Assembly: GCF_036417845.1 (NCBI RefSeq)
Contig: NC_089980.1
Span: forward strand, 44,886,501-44,950,500
DNA: 64,000 nucleotides
Direction of reading: 5' to 3'
Source: Apteryx mantelli
Taxonomy: Eukaryota; Chordata; Aves; Apterygiformes; Apterygidae
Shown here piece by piece: positions 39,901 through 51,947 of this stretch; within the stretch, counting starts at the first letter, position 1; every line of letters begins with the position of its first letter. The position numbers were made by a program, and so were the translations under genes. Below the pieces are notes generated by a model that saw nothing but the letters and a program-made list of their open reading frames with translations, did not search any database and was not told the DNA's origin.

Positions 39901-42900
39901 TCTCAAACACAGTATATCTAGCAGAATGTCCTAGCTTCTCTCTGGCTGGGGTGCAGGTTCACCACTGACTAAAGAAAAGGTACTGCTTCTGCTGCACTTC
40001 AGTTTCTGCTGTGCTGTCCCAGTGGGGGTCTGAGTTGCCTGGCTTATGAGGCAGAGGTGTAATGTGATTTCTGGATGCTGCGGCGGCAAGGAGGCACTGC
40101 AAAATCTTCTCACACCTTTCTTTTTCTGTCTCAGGTTTGTTGCCAAACCACAGGCCTCTGCTTCCTGAAGGGCATATTCCCAAGAAACCCAAGCTCAACA
40201 GGTGAATAGTCTTGTCTTTCAACCTCTCTTTGCTCGGGATTAGTCTGGAAAAGGAAAAGCAGTTCCTTGTAACTGGGTAGAGCAAGCCTCAGGCTACAGG
40301 GCTCATAAGGTGTACATACAGTATTTTGGAGAAGGACTATCTGCCACTATGTTCTCTTGTCAGTGTTTCAAGGACAAACCACATCTCATTCAAACCATCC
40401 ATCCACAGAGAGCTGAAACTGCCGCACATGTTAGCTTATGCCTACTCTTCCTCAGCTGCACTGGCCTCCTCATCACTAGTAGGGCTGTCACAGAAGGATG
40501 CCCCAGTGATGGAGTCTCACCTCCCCCACAGCAGGTAGCACAGAAGGGTGCCCAGGATGGGTACCAGCCCTGAGCTGGGGGATGAGCAGCCACAAAGAGC
40601 CTGTCACAAGCCTGTTTCGCTCTCTGCCCCATCCCCATTTCCCCGACTGCGCTTAGTAATTCACCCTCAGCCTGCCCTTCCTGTGCAACAAGCTCTCTTC
40701 CCCCTCCCGGGGCTGAGTGGCCCCTGGCCTTTGGTGGGCGAACTGAAAGCCTCCTGTCGCCTCCTGCGCTTTGCTCAGTGTTAGGAGGTGCTAATCCCCT
40801 GTTTATGACCTCACACTCTGTTTCCATGGGGATGTCAGAGCAGTTTATGAACCTGCATTAGCGAGCTGAGGGGTTACCAGAGGCCACGGGCCTGTTGCTG
40901 GGAGAGCTTAGGTTGCAGGGCTCAGGGCAGCCGGAGACTCCTGCGTTTCAGGTCTGACTCTCTGCAGTTGAGATTTGAGAGAAGCCCTTGGAAATGTCCC
41001 CGAGATGCTGGCAGGCTGCGCACCGGATATCAGTGAGGATCAAATTAGAGGACTCTGCATTTGATGCAGCCCTGTGGCCATCAGATATTTCAGCTCTGAA
41101 AACCTTCTCATTCCTGTATCTTAAAAGTCTTTGGGATTCTTAGTCACTGTGTCTATCTAGCAGCTGTGGGGTGGAGCACCGTATCTAGTTAGCATTCACA
41201 TAGCAACCCTGCACAGCAGGTTGGGACAGGAAATGGCAAATCCTGTATCATACTGGAATCACACCAGGACTCCAGGTCTCTTGCCCCAACTTCTATAAAT
41301 TGTTCCATGTGAGAACAAAGCATGGAGACTTCTAGATACATTCTACGTGCAAGTAGGTGTGCTGTACCTCTAAAATCAAGTTCAGAGATAAGTATTCAAG
41401 TCCTCCCTAGTGTATTGCTAGTCCCTCTCCACACCACCCTTTTTTTTTCTTTCCTCCCAGCAAGGGAACATAACAACTGGGAGGGGGGCAGAGTTGAGAA
41501 AAAGATCTGGATGGAGACGAGGAATGGGATCAAGAAGTCAGACTGGGAGTTTTGGTGGTGGTGGGGATGAAACTGCTCGAGTGAGTCCTGGAGCCAGGAG
41601 GGAGTGCAGGGGTACTTCAGGAACGTTCCCCTGATCCTTCCTTGCTTCCTTCCTCCAGCCTGATGGGGCAAGGTGGCCCTCACAGGACTGAAGGGTATCC
41701 ACATGCAGAAGACACTCAACCAGTACTTATTTTGGGAATGAAACCAGAACTCTCACCACAAATTTCCTGCGTAAATGATTTGTCCGTGTTTACCTTCTCT
41801 TTGCCTCTGTACTTGTTTCTAAAACCTTCTGTAAGTCCATACTAATTTGGGAAGCACTCAGTCTGTGGTGCTGCCAAAGGCAACAGTGAGCTGGCAGGGG
41901 AGGGCAGGGGCAGGATTGGGCTGGGACTTTGAGTGGAACAAGCTGCCTTTTTCAGTGCTGTAAGAACTTGACCAGGTCATCCTCAAAGCCTCTCTGGTGT
42001 AATAGCAGCACTTTCAACCTAACTGAGCGTGTCCCTTCACTGCATTTTTTTTCTACTGGGTTTCTAAGTGCCAGTGCGTGAAGGGATCAAAAGGCTCTGC
42101 AAGGAGCCTATCACAGCAAGGACTATATTGCACAGTTAAGTGATGTATTTTCCAAATCCCTGAGCTTCGGCTCTCCTTGGGATGACTATTGGCTGCTTTA
42201 GTCCTCTTAGCTCTGTTTATATGAGAGATGATAGTGCCTTTTAGCACTGCTGTTGTAGCCCTGGGAACCCCAATGGGGAGTCACTCAGGTGCCCTATAAT
42301 ATGCAGTTACATGAGAGCACACTTTTTGGGCCACTGGTTAAAGCTCTTCCAAAGCAGGAACACAGCAACTGTACACTCCTTAGCATCAGTTTTACCAGCC
42401 CTTGTGCTCTCCAGCTCTGCCTGCAGTCATGACTTTTTACTTGCTCCACCAGTGGATTTACTGTGCATGTGGTGCTGAAATACATTCTCCTCCCCTGCTT
42501 TCCCCCACCTCCAAAAAATCCCTGCTGTAGCATGCTGGAGCTATTGAGTTGCCACGAGCTGCCTGAGGGGGTTTTTAACCTGGTCCATGAAAGAAACAGA
42601 AACCCTGGCACAGCAGCTTGCCCATTACTCTGCAGTGATGCTTGCACTGGCAAAAGAGGCATCAGTTGCTGGGCTCTGTAGGAGTCTGACTCTTCTTGAC
42701 CAAAAGAAAGTAGTCATGAGGCAACAGGCCAGAGAAGAGAAGTGGAAACAAATTGGTATCAGGGCTGCAAACTGAGATGGATAATTCTCACAGGTGGCTA
42801 GTAGCATCCAGTACACTGAAAATTTAGTCCATTCCCCATCACATGTGCTCCATTCTTGCTGTCTCTCCCTCTCACTCATCTGCCTTCATTCTCTTGCCAT

Positions 42901-45900
42901 CAGGGCTTGCATTGCACATGGAAGAGAGCTTTGCATATAGAAGACACAAGGTTCCTGCTATACTGTCCTAAAATAGGAAGTCTGGTGCAAGATGAAAAGA
43001 ATAGGCAGAGCCCTGTAAAGGAGTATAGTCTGTCTCAGACTGTGACAATAAGATCTTTGCCCTGCTAAAGGACAGCATGTCTCTCAGAGTCTTGCCTGTA
43101 CTTCTGTGTGCTCACCCCTTCTGCTCTGAAATTTTTCTAATTGCTCCCCTGGACTGGGAGATAAGCAATCTGTTGTCTAACCCTTTGCTCTGAATTTAGA
43201 AATCTTTCACTTTTTTATTTGAGGGACTTTTGAGAAGTTAGTCTGCTCTGGATGTTGCCCCACATATTTCTGTGAGAGTTCCCATCATCTGGGGACAGAA
43301 AATCTTGCATGGAGCTGAAGAATGTTTTCCTGGTATTAGGGCTCTTGATATTAGACTACACCTTCAGCTGCTAGAGTGACAGAGCCAAGATGGGAGCCTA
43401 AGATAATCTTAGGGACAGATTTAACTCACAGCACCTGAGGGTGAAGGAGATTCATTGTGGGGAGTGTAACTTGAAGCAGGAGTCAGAGCTCAGCACCTTG
43501 GCTACAATGTAGACCTGAGCTCTACATATAGTTTCTAGACACTGTGGATTCAGAGCCTCAACCCCTGGCTGGCAGAAGTCTGTCAGATTGCTTCATTTGG
43601 AGAGCAATTCCTTTTGTGTCTCTCCATTCCCGCAAAGTTCTAGTTGATGCTCGCTCTGACCAAGCTTCTTGCAGGGTTGCATCAGTATTGCTCAGAGCAG
43701 CTTCATCTGCTGCTGAAGGAGGAATAGACCAGTCTGATGAAAGACTTCTGCTTTGTCTCTGCCCTGAAATGAGGTGCTACCCAGCTCAGGACCTTCTCCA
43801 TAACACAACAGCCAGTAGCACAAATTACCCAACAGGTTATCTTTGTTCTTAAGGCATCTGTTCTTTCCTCCTGACACACAGACCAGCTGTGTTCCTGGAC
43901 AAAGGTGCTAAGGAAGTACATAAAGAAGCGCTGAGGAGCTGTGTTAATGCTTTGGGAGCATCAGAGAAGCTGCTCCTCAGTTTTTACTTGGCTTCACTTG
44001 TGGCTATCTTGGCTAGGACATTTGGCCCATGTCGTGTTCACCCTGTCTGAATCAAGCCTGCTTCCAAAACAAGGTGTCTGACATGCAGTGGTTATCACCT
44101 AGCTGAGATTAAAAAGTAACATGCCACCACCTGGAACTATCAGCAAACTGTCTTGATTTAACAAGCATCTGGGGTGCTGCCCTGCAGTTGATCTAGCAAT
44201 ACAAAGGGTGGCTATATCACCCAGAACCCCCTTGCCTGCTCTGCCCCTCCAGAAAATGCTTTTATGGTGATTACTCAATGTTGTTTTCCAAAAAGTGGAA
44301 TTTCTGCTCTGCTTTCTGAAGTGGTTGTATTGTCTCCATTGTATGAACTTCAAACACTTTTTCCTATACACACCTATACCTGCAGAGAGGTAAGAATTTC
44401 CCTGCTTTGCATTGGTAAATAGTGGCCTGCAGATCCTGACTTGTTCTTAGTCATGAAACTTTCCAGCACAGTATGCGATCATCTATCCAGGATGTAATGT
44501 AACATAGAAAAGGAGTTTGAGAACTGCAGAAGAAGGTACAATATGAAAGTGAAATGTCAGGTGAGCCAAGCTCTGGTCATGGGGGAGATAGGAGATGTGT
44601 GAGAAAAGCTTGTGGTCAGAAATAAACTGGGAAGCACTCCGCAGCTCCCTGGTCTGGTCTCCCCACTGTAGTCTGGACGCTGCCCAGGTGACACCTACCA
44701 CAGTATTTCTCATTTCTTGGGCTTTAGTTCTTTGCCTTTTTGCTTTATGCCTGATTTGTTTTTTACAGTGATAGCTTGTGAATGCCGTCTGCTAACTGCT
44801 TTACTGGCTATGGCTCTTTTGCAGAAATATGGCCATTAGAGTACCCACATACTCCGTAAGCTATTTTTTCTACCTTCTTTCCCCCTCTCTTCCATAACAT
44901 CTGTCTGCAGAACTTGGACATGGAAAACCATTCAGGTTTGTTCCCTGTCAATGCAGAATTACTCCCTATGGTTCATTTCTTTGTGTTTGGCCTAGGCTAG
45001 GTCTTCCCTGTTTCTGAGGGATGATTCCACAAGCAAATTTGTCATGCAGCCAAGAATTGTTCCCTCATCCTCAGCCTGAGTTTTCCCTTTCATAAGTTCC
45101 TGACATTATTTCTTAGTTTTGCCTCTGTTTGTGCTCCTGCCTGGCACATTCCAGTTAAGTGCTGCAGCAACAAAGTATTTTCACTAGCCTGTAAGGCTGA
45201 GGAAGTTCTCAGGGATTTCACCAGCACCATGCAGAGTGACTGACTGTTCTCAGATTTCAGAGTCTACCACACACCGGAACCATTTGGGAAGCTGTTAAGC
45301 ACAGCTGCAGATCAAACTTCTCTCCTTGCTTTCAGGACTGGAAACCTGAATAGCTCAACAGTTTTCTTTCCAGCATGGAGGATGTTGGATGGATAGTGTG
45401 GACTAATTCTCTGTCTGAACAGCCACTGAGTTCAGGCCAGCATCTGGAGGCTTTTTTAATGTGAATATAGCACTTGTTCTGTTTTGGTAGGTCCAAAATA
45501 TTGGTTAAATCAAAAGGACTGAGGGATGTCTCAGGCTCCCTGAGCCTAGGCTCTGTCAGCAAGAGGTGCTGCAGATTATGCAGTACATGATTTTGAGTGC
45601 TCAGCTGCTACTTCATTATCAGCTTCTTCCTGGCAGAACAGAAATTGGCACAGGTAATATCCAAGTTATTCCCTCCTCCATTTCTTGAACTGAAGTTGCC
45701 ATGTGTTAGGGAGGAGGCTGGTTCCATATGAACTCCTCATGAATTATAAAGTTCTCAGGCTCTGTGGACACCTTAGTCCCTTGGAGCAGAATCTGGTTTC
45801 ACTGCTGTCATGTTTCACTCTAGCAGCATGCAGTTTCTCTCATTGCATGAAAACTGTGCTGTGCATAGCATGTGAATTCAAAAGCAAAGAACCAGAGAGC

Positions 45901-48900
45901 CTGCAGGTGAGCAAAGCCAAAAGGCATCCTGGGAAGGGAGGTGGCAGGGAGGAGACAGTCTTGCCAACACTTTGATCGAGTGCTTCCTGCACAGTCTGTA
46001 GCCCTCTGCCTTTCGCTCTTAATCCAAACAAGCCAGATTGAAAAAGTTCAGCAAGGGTTTAGAAATTCAGCCTCAGACTCCACCAAGATGGCCTCTGCCA
46101 TCCTGCACGCAGGACGCAACTGCCCCATGTGTGAGTACTTTCCTTTACCCCAGTATATGGAAGCCCTCTGCTTCTTCCTATGTGTTAAGCAGCAGTCTCT
46201 AGCTGCTGGGAAGCAGTGGGAAGTGCTTTGGAGCACTCCTGCTTACTGGATAAATCCCTGGAACCTGACCTCCAACTACCACAGAGATTTTAGGTGATTA
46301 CAATGACTGCAGGTGACCAACTGCACCGGTTTCCATGCCTTTTATGTCGTGCCATTTCCCATCAGGACTGGAAGTAGCTTTGCTCATTACCTCTTCACAC
46401 CATCACAAACACTGGTGATGGAGACTACAGGACTATCTGCATATGCCTTAACCATACTTCTCAACTGTGCAACTGGAGTCTAGGGGTTCTGGCTGTTGCC
46501 TGGGATCCTACTTGAGGGGGCAAGCAGGGCCTCGAGGTGAGTTGCTGCTCCCCAAGATTAGCAGTTCTGACCCTCTTTGTCCAGAAGGAGGGCTCTGTGC
46601 ACTGAGATAACAGGTTACGAGACTGCAGACTGGGTGCATTTGGGATCTGTGTGGAGGCTCTGTCCTGACAGCCCTCAGCTGGTTGAGAAAATTCAAACCA
46701 TCTGCCAGTGTGTGTTTGTAGGCCCTTGTAAAAGCTCCGCAAGACAAACTAGGTGGCTGGATTCAATGCATTGTTGGGTGACTTGGCTAGAAAAGGGTGT
46801 AACAAATTTGCAAAACACAACCTTACATGGACAGCAGTTTTCCAAAAAGTCTTGCGTTAGGCAACGTGTTTTGAAGCTTTTGTATGTGAGTTTGGTGGAT
46901 TGTTTTTACTCTCAGGAAGAAAAAAATTGTTCTGTGAAACAGTAGGAACTGGGGTTAGTCAAAAAGGAAAAGGAACTTTGTAGACTGACTGCTCCCAGGC
47001 TTTTGCCATTGCTGAATCAAGGTTAAAAAAAAAAAAGCAGCAAACAAAATAGGACAAGTTTGAAAGTTTGAGGTTGGGACAAAGCAAGTATTAAAAACAC
47101 TAAAAGCAAATGTGCTTCAGGAAGGGAAAGCGTCCAAATGTCTGTTTCAGCTAACAATGAAAAGCCCCAGCCTGCAGTCCCCAAAGGAAGCCAAAAGCCT
47201 GGACCAGAGGGCTGGATTAGACCTGCTCAAAAGAGAAATAACAAAAGCTTTAAAATCAGGCCATTACTAAATCCTCCTTCCTATGCAGAATTTGGGTGTG
47301 CACTTCCAGCCCCCGCACAGAAATAGAGGGGTTTCTTAAAAAGCCACTGTCTGTCTAAACCTGCACATAGCATTGATGCGTATCTCACATTCACACATTC
47401 ACTTCTCTCCTGGTGAGATCATTTATTATCATGGGAGCACTTTCCCGTAAGCATTTGGTCACGTGACCAGAACTGCACTTGGCACACTGATGCATTAAAA
47501 CAATTTTGAATTTTTGTCCTCCTCCACTGTAACTTTAGTCTTGCAATATCAAAACTCACACTACAGACCTCCACCTACTGTAAGGGAAATGTAAAAAGAA
47601 GGGCCTATGCCCATGTGCCTGTCAAATACCCCTAAACATCTCCCAAGGGAAGCTGCCTTACTTTGGTTCTTTGCCAGATTCCAAACTAGGGAACTGCTTT
47701 TGGTATCTCTGAACTCCCCTTGCATTTGAAATTAGAGACTGGAGTCTCTCTTACTTCCTGTCCTAATGTTGTTATGTAAGGGATTCCACTAATGCACTAT
47801 CATAACATTAAAGGTCAAAAGGGACTAATTTAATGCATGCATATGATGGATCTTGTTCCATTCTCTCTCCCATATCTCTCCTGCTGTTACTTCTAGGTAT
47901 TGCGACTATCTTAAACTCCTCAAAGCAAAAGCTACAATCTATTTGTGTGCAAAATATAAGTGGCTTAATTTCAGTAGCAGGAACCTCCAAGTGTGGTTCA
48001 TTTTTCAATTCGTATTGTTCAAGATTGCTGAAGAAGAAAAGTGCTAGGAAAGTGTGCTACTGTTATGTAGACTGTAGCTGCCTGGCATCATGAGCTTTCT
48101 TTGCAGATCTCAAGCATGTGCCAGGTGCCTTTGAACAATGCATTACATGGTCTCTGTTCAAAGTTCTTAATAGCTCAAATTTGCATGATGCAAATAAAAG
48201 GTAACAAAGCTTTGTGGGGAGAGGATGACAGATTGAGGTTACATTAAGACTATGGTATTACTCAACAGAGGCATGCAAACATCGCTGGACAAAGTTTATC
48301 AGTCTGTTCCAAATTCTAATTTGTTGAAGTATTGTTTGTGCAGATTACGCGAGGGTTTTATTTTGGATCTTTATTGTCTGAAAAGACTCCTCTTTCTCTA
48401 AGGGCCTCTATTCTCTCTGTACTGTTAGCAAAAGATTTAAAGACTAACAAAACTCCAGGCCACCCAGCCAGAGGGTAAGATTTCCAGTAACTGATTCAGG
48501 ATCTGAGATCCCCTGCCTATTTGCAAAGCCAGGCCTAAAACTTCAGGTGGTAAAAAACAAAGGCCATTTGCCAGACGTTGCTCTTCACAGGGATTTGCAG
48601 TTGTGATCATTCCATTTTAGTACCTCTTACATTTGCAGGTTGTGACTTCCTGCACCAGCAAGCTGGAATAGTGTTGTACAGAAATAATAAAGCAAATTTG
48701 GGCATATGAAAATACATGACTAGACCAGAAACCCATCTCATACAGAAGAAAAATTTGCTTATCCACTGGAAAGAAATGAATCCCTTTATAGAGTTTATTT
48801 TATACTGAGCCTAGCCTTTGTAACTGACTTACTTTATTCAGGCCAGCTGTTGAAATGACACCTCCCAAGAATATGGATGTTTGATGGATTCAGACTTGGA

Positions 48901-50058
48901 GCTAGATGCAATGAAGGGATTTGGCACTCCAGTTTAGCTACAGATGGACAACTTGCCAGCAGCCCGGAGACTGCCCCTCATTTGTTTCATGATACTGGAA
49001 CTCATGGCAGGTGCCAGCGGTGCAGCTTAGAAGTTTCAGAACGAAAAAAATTCTTTTCAGTGGTCCCTTCTGAACTGAGGGAGCTTTGTCCATGGTCATT
49101 GCCTCCTTTTAGAAAGATGCAATGTGGAGAAGCAAAGGCTAGAGTGGCTATTCTGCTTAAGTCAAAACATTTCAGCTCTGCGGAGAAGGACCTGGGAGTG
49201 CTGGTGGACACCAAGTTAAGCATGAGACAGCAGTGTGCCCTTGTGGCCAAGAAGGCCAATGGTATCCTGGGGTGCATTAAAAAGAGTGTTGCCAGCAGGT
49301 CGAGGGAGGTGATTCTCCCCCTCTACTCAGCCCTGGTGAGGCCCCATCTGGAGTACTGCATCCAGTTCTGGGCTCTCCAGTACAAGAGGGATGTGGCACT
49401 ACTGGAGCAAGTCCAGCGAAGGGCTACAAAGATGATTAGGGGACTGGAGCATCTCTCTTATGAGGAAAGGCTGAGAGAGCTGGGCCTGTTTAGCCTAGAG
49501 AAGAGAAGGCTGAGAGAAGATCTTATTAACGTGTACAAGTATCTGAAGGGAGGGTGTCGAGAGGATGGGACCAGACTCTTTTCAGTGGTGCCCAGCAACA
49601 GGACGCGAGGCAATGGACACAAACTGAAACACAGACAGTTCCATCTGAACATGAGGAAATACTTTTTCACTGTGAGGGTGACAGAGCACTGGAACAGGTT
49701 GCCCAGGGAGGTTGTGGAGTCTCCTTCTCTGGAGATATTCAAAACCCGCCTGGATGCAATCCTGTGCAATGTGTTCTAGGTGACCCTGCTTGAGCAGGGG
49801 GGTTGGACTAGATGATCTCCAGAGGTCCCTTCCAACCTCAACCATTCTGTGATTCTGTGATTTTCTCAGTGATTAGTCTCAAACTGAAATGTGTCTGTTT
49901 TCTGTTTTGATAGGTATCTGACCCGCTGGTCCATTAGATCTGCAAAGCCCATCTGGAAGAGGGGCCCTAAATGGTGCAAAATTCCCATGCCAGTTGGACA
50001 CCCTATACTAAAGGATAATGTCAAATATATGCACAAGCCTCTCTATTTAAACCACTAA
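27818..50058 (+). CDS. MRPS18A: Mitochondrial ribosomal protein S18A (mL66), complete six-exon gene
   Basis: The spliced product is 190 residues. It is a member of the bacterial S18 family that, in animal mitoribosomes, sits in the large subunit (also called mL66). Exons: 27818-27917, 28119-28150, 31919-32023, 39189-39312, 40135-40201 and 49914-50058. All introns are GT-AG and the reading frame closes exactly (573 nt with stop). Residues 1-33 are arginine- and alanine-rich without acidic residues until the end, as expected of a mitochondrial presequence. The S18 core follows: a CPIC motif (Cys65, Cys68), then LLLSQFI and [12 protein letters not shown] (Cys103), Cys113, and a [12 protein letters not shown] segment. 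The human protein, as I recall it, is 196 residues with the same order and the same four cysteines, which may bind zinc. No truncation or frameshift is seen. The gene spans 22 kb, mostly from introns 3 and 5. Confidence 0.97.
27926..27956 (+). promoter_or_regulatory. G-quadruplex-capable tract
   Basis: Four or more G runs (GGG, GGGGGGG, GGG, GGG, GGGG) separated by 1-5 nt lie 8 nt after the exon 1 donor, on the coding strand. Folding potential is read from the pattern only. Confidence 0.55.
28119..28150 (+). CDS. MRPS18A: MRPS18A exon 2 (32 nt)
   Basis: Very short exon between TTTTTTTAATTGCAG and GGTAAGT. It completes codon 34 and encodes [11 protein letters not shown] (residues 34-44), matching the human VVETQEGKTT segment. 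Entry phase 1, exit phase 0. Confidence 0.9.
28151..31918 (+). other. MRPS18A intron 2
   Basis: AT-rich intron of 3,768 bp with GTAAGT donor and TTTCTTAG acceptor. It holds a C9-T9 homopolymer pair (30502-30519). I recognise no gene, RNA or intact mobile element in it. Confidence 0.85.
30502..30519. repeat. C9-T9 homopolymer pair
   Basis: Nine C followed directly by nine T. Prone to slippage and to sequencing-length error. Confidence 0.9.
31919..32023 (+). CDS. MRPS18A: MRPS18A exon 3 (CPIC motif)
   Basis: Encodes residues 45-79 in phase 0, flanked by TTTCTTAG and GTAAGTG. It contains [19 protein letters not shown], nearly identical to the human protein and the most diagnostic stretch of the family. 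Cys65 and Cys68 form the first half of a likely four-cysteine site. Confidence 0.97.
35320..35350 (+). mobile_element. Possible very old CR1 3' remnant
   Basis: 'GGTAATATGACCTCATAGGA' followed by CTTTCCTTTT echoes the CR1 3' phrase GACTAGATGACCTCATAGGTCCCTTCC. About 30 bp only, so it may be chance. Confidence 0.22.
36356..36382 (+). repeat. Poly(T) 18 followed by CCCCCTCAG
   Basis: Eighteen T then CCCCCTCAG, which together make an optimal polypyrimidine tract and 3' splice-site consensus inside intron 3. A GTG|GTAAGA donor lies 73 nt downstream (exon end 36455). Confidence 0.75.
36700..36723 (+). repeat. Poly(T) 21 followed by CAG
   Basis: Twenty-one T then CAGG: another acceptor-like sequence in intron 3, about 340 bp after the first. 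Confidence 0.8.
39189..39312 (+). CDS. MRPS18A: MRPS18A exon 4 (S18 core)
   Basis: Encodes residues 80-120 and the first base of codon 121, after CCCTCAG and before G|GTACCT. It contains [10 protein letters not shown] and [12 protein letters not shown], the S18-family core, and Cys103 and Cys113 ten residues apart as in human. Entry phase 0, exit phase 1. Confidence 0.97.
39313..40134 (+). other. MRPS18A intron 4
   Basis: Intron of 822 bp, GTACCT to TGTCTCAG. No feature seen inside. Confidence 0.9.
40135..40201 (+). CDS. MRPS18A: MRPS18A exon 5
   Basis: 67-nt exon encoding residues 121-142 plus two bases of Arg143. The peptide [13 protein letters not shown] closely matches the human [13 protein letters not shown]. 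Donor AG|GTGAAT, phase 2 exit. Confidence 0.95.
47025..47036. repeat. Poly(A) tract
   Basis: Run of 12 A in intron 5 with no retrocopy visible beside it. Confidence 0.85.
49171..49861 (+). mobile_element. CR1 LINE, 5'-truncated copy
   Basis: About 690 bp of a chicken-repeat-1 retrotransposon: the C-terminal end of ORF2, its 3' UTR and the terminal tandem octamers (CATTCTGTGATTCTGTGAT). The reading frame is open for about 200 codons from the 5' break to its natural stop at 49777-49779, with recognisable pieces [29 protein letters not shown] and NRLPREVVE. This is the region after the reverse-transcriptase core; the catalytic domain and the endonuclease are missing, so the copy is immobile. 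The intact frame argues for a fairly recent insertion. It lies in the sense direction of MRPS18A, 52 bp before exon 6. The open frame continues upstream to 48877, but that part is unrelated to CR1 and looks like chance. Confidence 0.96.
49914..50058 (+). CDS. MRPS18A: MRPS18A exon 6 (terminal)
   Basis: Encodes the last base of Arg143 to residue 190 and TAA at 50056-50058. The peptide [27 protein letters not shown] aligns with the human YLTRW, KPIYKKGPRW, MPVGSPLLRDNV. The acceptor is TTTTCTGTTTTGATAG, with only 52 bp of unique sequence between it and the CR1 end. Confidence 0.96.
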
Positions 50059-50912
50059 GGCCCAATGGAACTGGCACAGACAGTGAGCACGGCTGTTTTA
50101 CACTGCTCTGCCCTTTTTGCAAGTTTGTCAGTACCCACAGTTTTCTTATTCCAAAACTCTCATTAGTATTCTGTATTATTCCCAGTGAATGAGCAGTGAT
50201 CTGCTCATTTCAGAGAAAACAAGAATCAGCAAAGCAAAATTTAACGTGCAGAAGGATTTGGAGGCAGCAGGGGACAAAGACCTTTACCTCAAAGCCAGAA
50301 AGAATCTGATGATTTGTGTTTCATTGTGGTCCAGTAGTGGGTTTGGAGAAGGTTGTTTCCTTCTTTTTCTAGCAGTAAATGGTGATTCTCCATTTATGTG
50401 TGCTTCAACTCAGATTTGCCTCATTGGGGCTTTTGTACTTGTGACACTGAGGGGAGAAAAAGCCTCTTGCAACTCAATGCTTCCTTGGCAGCGATGCAAA
50501 TTATGTTAATGACTACTGAAGTGAAATATTTTTATAATATGTACCATCCATATTTTGAAGCAGAACACCTGTGGTAGTGGCCAGCAGGCATTTGGCAGCA
50601 TGTGTGTGTCTTACATGCCGTCTCCAGGATTCGTGGCTTGTGCTTCACTCCTGGATCTAACAAATACAGAATGTTGACATCTTTAACGACTCAGCCTGTT
50701 TTTTCTCTGCAAAAACATTTGCCACAAGTCTTCTGTATCAGTGATATAGCTGCTTCCTAGTATAGTTTCGGGCTGGCAGATGTGCATCATTTTCTGTCAT
50801 ATAACTAAAGGGTAACATCATTTCTCTCTCTGTACAATACATCCAGGCGTCTTCCACCTACTGACCGCTTCTACTTGAGAAGTGCTAGATATGGACCTGG
50901 CATGAAAGTCTC

Positions 50913-50918
50913 ATTAAA
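50913..50918 (+). terminator. Candidate poly(A) signal ATTAAA for MRPS18A
   Basis: A common variant signal 855 nt after the stop codon. No canonical AATAAA is seen nearer to the stop. Use not proven. Confidence 0.35.
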
Positions 50919-51106
50919 TTTATTTGGGACATTACTGCTTTGGCTCCATTTCCTTGATATGTATCTGGGGATTAGAAATCACAGCTTTTTTTAATGTACT
51001 GCTATTCCACTGAGCCTTGTATTGCTTTCATCAGAATCATCTGTTAATACCTATCGGCATGGACAGGAACAAAGGATGAGGATAAGCCCATATTACTCAG
51101 GAAATC

Positions 51107-51150
51107 AAATTAGATTATAATGGTTCTTTTTAGTCAAACTTTGTGAAGTG
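51107..51150 (+). mobile_element. Possible ancient CR1 3' remnant
   Basis: 'AATTAGATTATAATGGTTCT' followed by TTTTAGTCAAACTTTGTGAAG matches in order the reptile/bird CR1 3' phrase GACTAGATGATCATAATGGTCCC then TTCTGGCCTTAAA then TCTATGA. Heavily diverged and short. Confidence 0.35.
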
Positions 51151-51932
51151 AAAGTCCTAGATTCAGCCCCTTGATCTGGCCAAGATCTTTTGGCTTTGGG
51201 AGACAGAGCCAACACTTCATTAATTATATTGAGATAAAATCTCTGGCTGACCCTCTCTATTTTATGAAGCTTTGAAACCTACAGTCCTTCAGAATGGAAA
51301 AGATCTTTCTTTCTTCTCCTGCACACAGAACTTCTTTCTGTCTTCTAATCCCAGTTCTGCTCAGTGACTTTTACTAATGGAAAAGTCCTTGGGTAATGAT
51401 TGCCTTGAGGCAAATCTGAGCAGGTTTTGCAAATGACCACATGATGCCCACAGTTAATTTTTTTCTACAGTAACGTTTTCTGCCATGAGCTGGAAAGACC
51501 TCTCTTATTTTGGTGAAGCCTAACATCTGAAAAACAAGATACCCATCTCTCTTCAATGTGCATTTCTGGAGTTCAGGGTTTAGTATAGAGCTCTCAAGAG
51601 TATGCATCAGCTTTCTCCTCTGACTCCAAGGCAGAAACTCTATTTTTGGCATTCATGGGTGACAGCAGGCATTCATTCGTGTTGCCTCCAAATGAGTTTT
51701 TCTGTAAGCATGGTGTCTTTGTTCTCAGACAGATGGCCTAGGTTTGATTTCTGACCTAGGGCTCTGCCCTTCCTGGAAGAAATGTCATTGCTATCTAAAG
51801 GATCCGCACTGACACGTTACAGGGAATTCACTGTGGAGTTGAGGGAGGATTGCACACAGTGAAATCCTAGGAAACAATTAGGGCCAGAGTACAGACAAAA
51901 AAGAATCCTGTTCAATGCAGAGGTTTCATATA

Positions 51933-51938
51933 TTTATT
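51933..51938 (-). terminator. RSPH9: RSPH9 poly(A) signal
   Basis: TTTATT on the + strand reads AATAAA on the - strand, about 75 nt after the RSPH9 stop codon. This would give a very short 3' UTR. A second AATAAA on the opposite strand lies 10 nt away (51948-51953). Confidence 0.65.
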
Positions 51939-51947
51939 AGAATAAGC

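Larger units (their letters stand above)
40202..49913 (+). other. MRPS18A intron 5
   Basis: Largest intron (9,712 bp), GTGAAT to TTTTGATAG. It has a GC-richer patch at about 40.5-41.0 kb and a poly(A) tract at 47025-47036, and carries the CR1 copy at 49.2-49.86 kb near its 3' end. No other gene recognised. Confidence 0.85.
50059..51932. other. 3' UTR of MRPS18A and intergenic DNA
   Basis: No coding gene. Candidate + strand poly(A) signals are ATTAAA at 50913-50918 and AATAAA at 51948-51953. A possible old CR1 remnant is noted at 51107-51150. Confidence 0.7.

Noticed and set aside
40390-40827. 145-codon - strand frame in MRPS18A intron 5
   Set aside because: Lies in a GC-rich patch where stops are rare. 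The peptide is low in recognisable structure and there is no sign of an independent gene.
48877-49170. N-terminal 98 codons of a 300-codon open frame leading into the CR1
   Set aside because: The frame before 49171 does not resemble CR1 ORF2 or any other protein I know. It is intron sequence that happens to be open and in frame with the CR1 tail.
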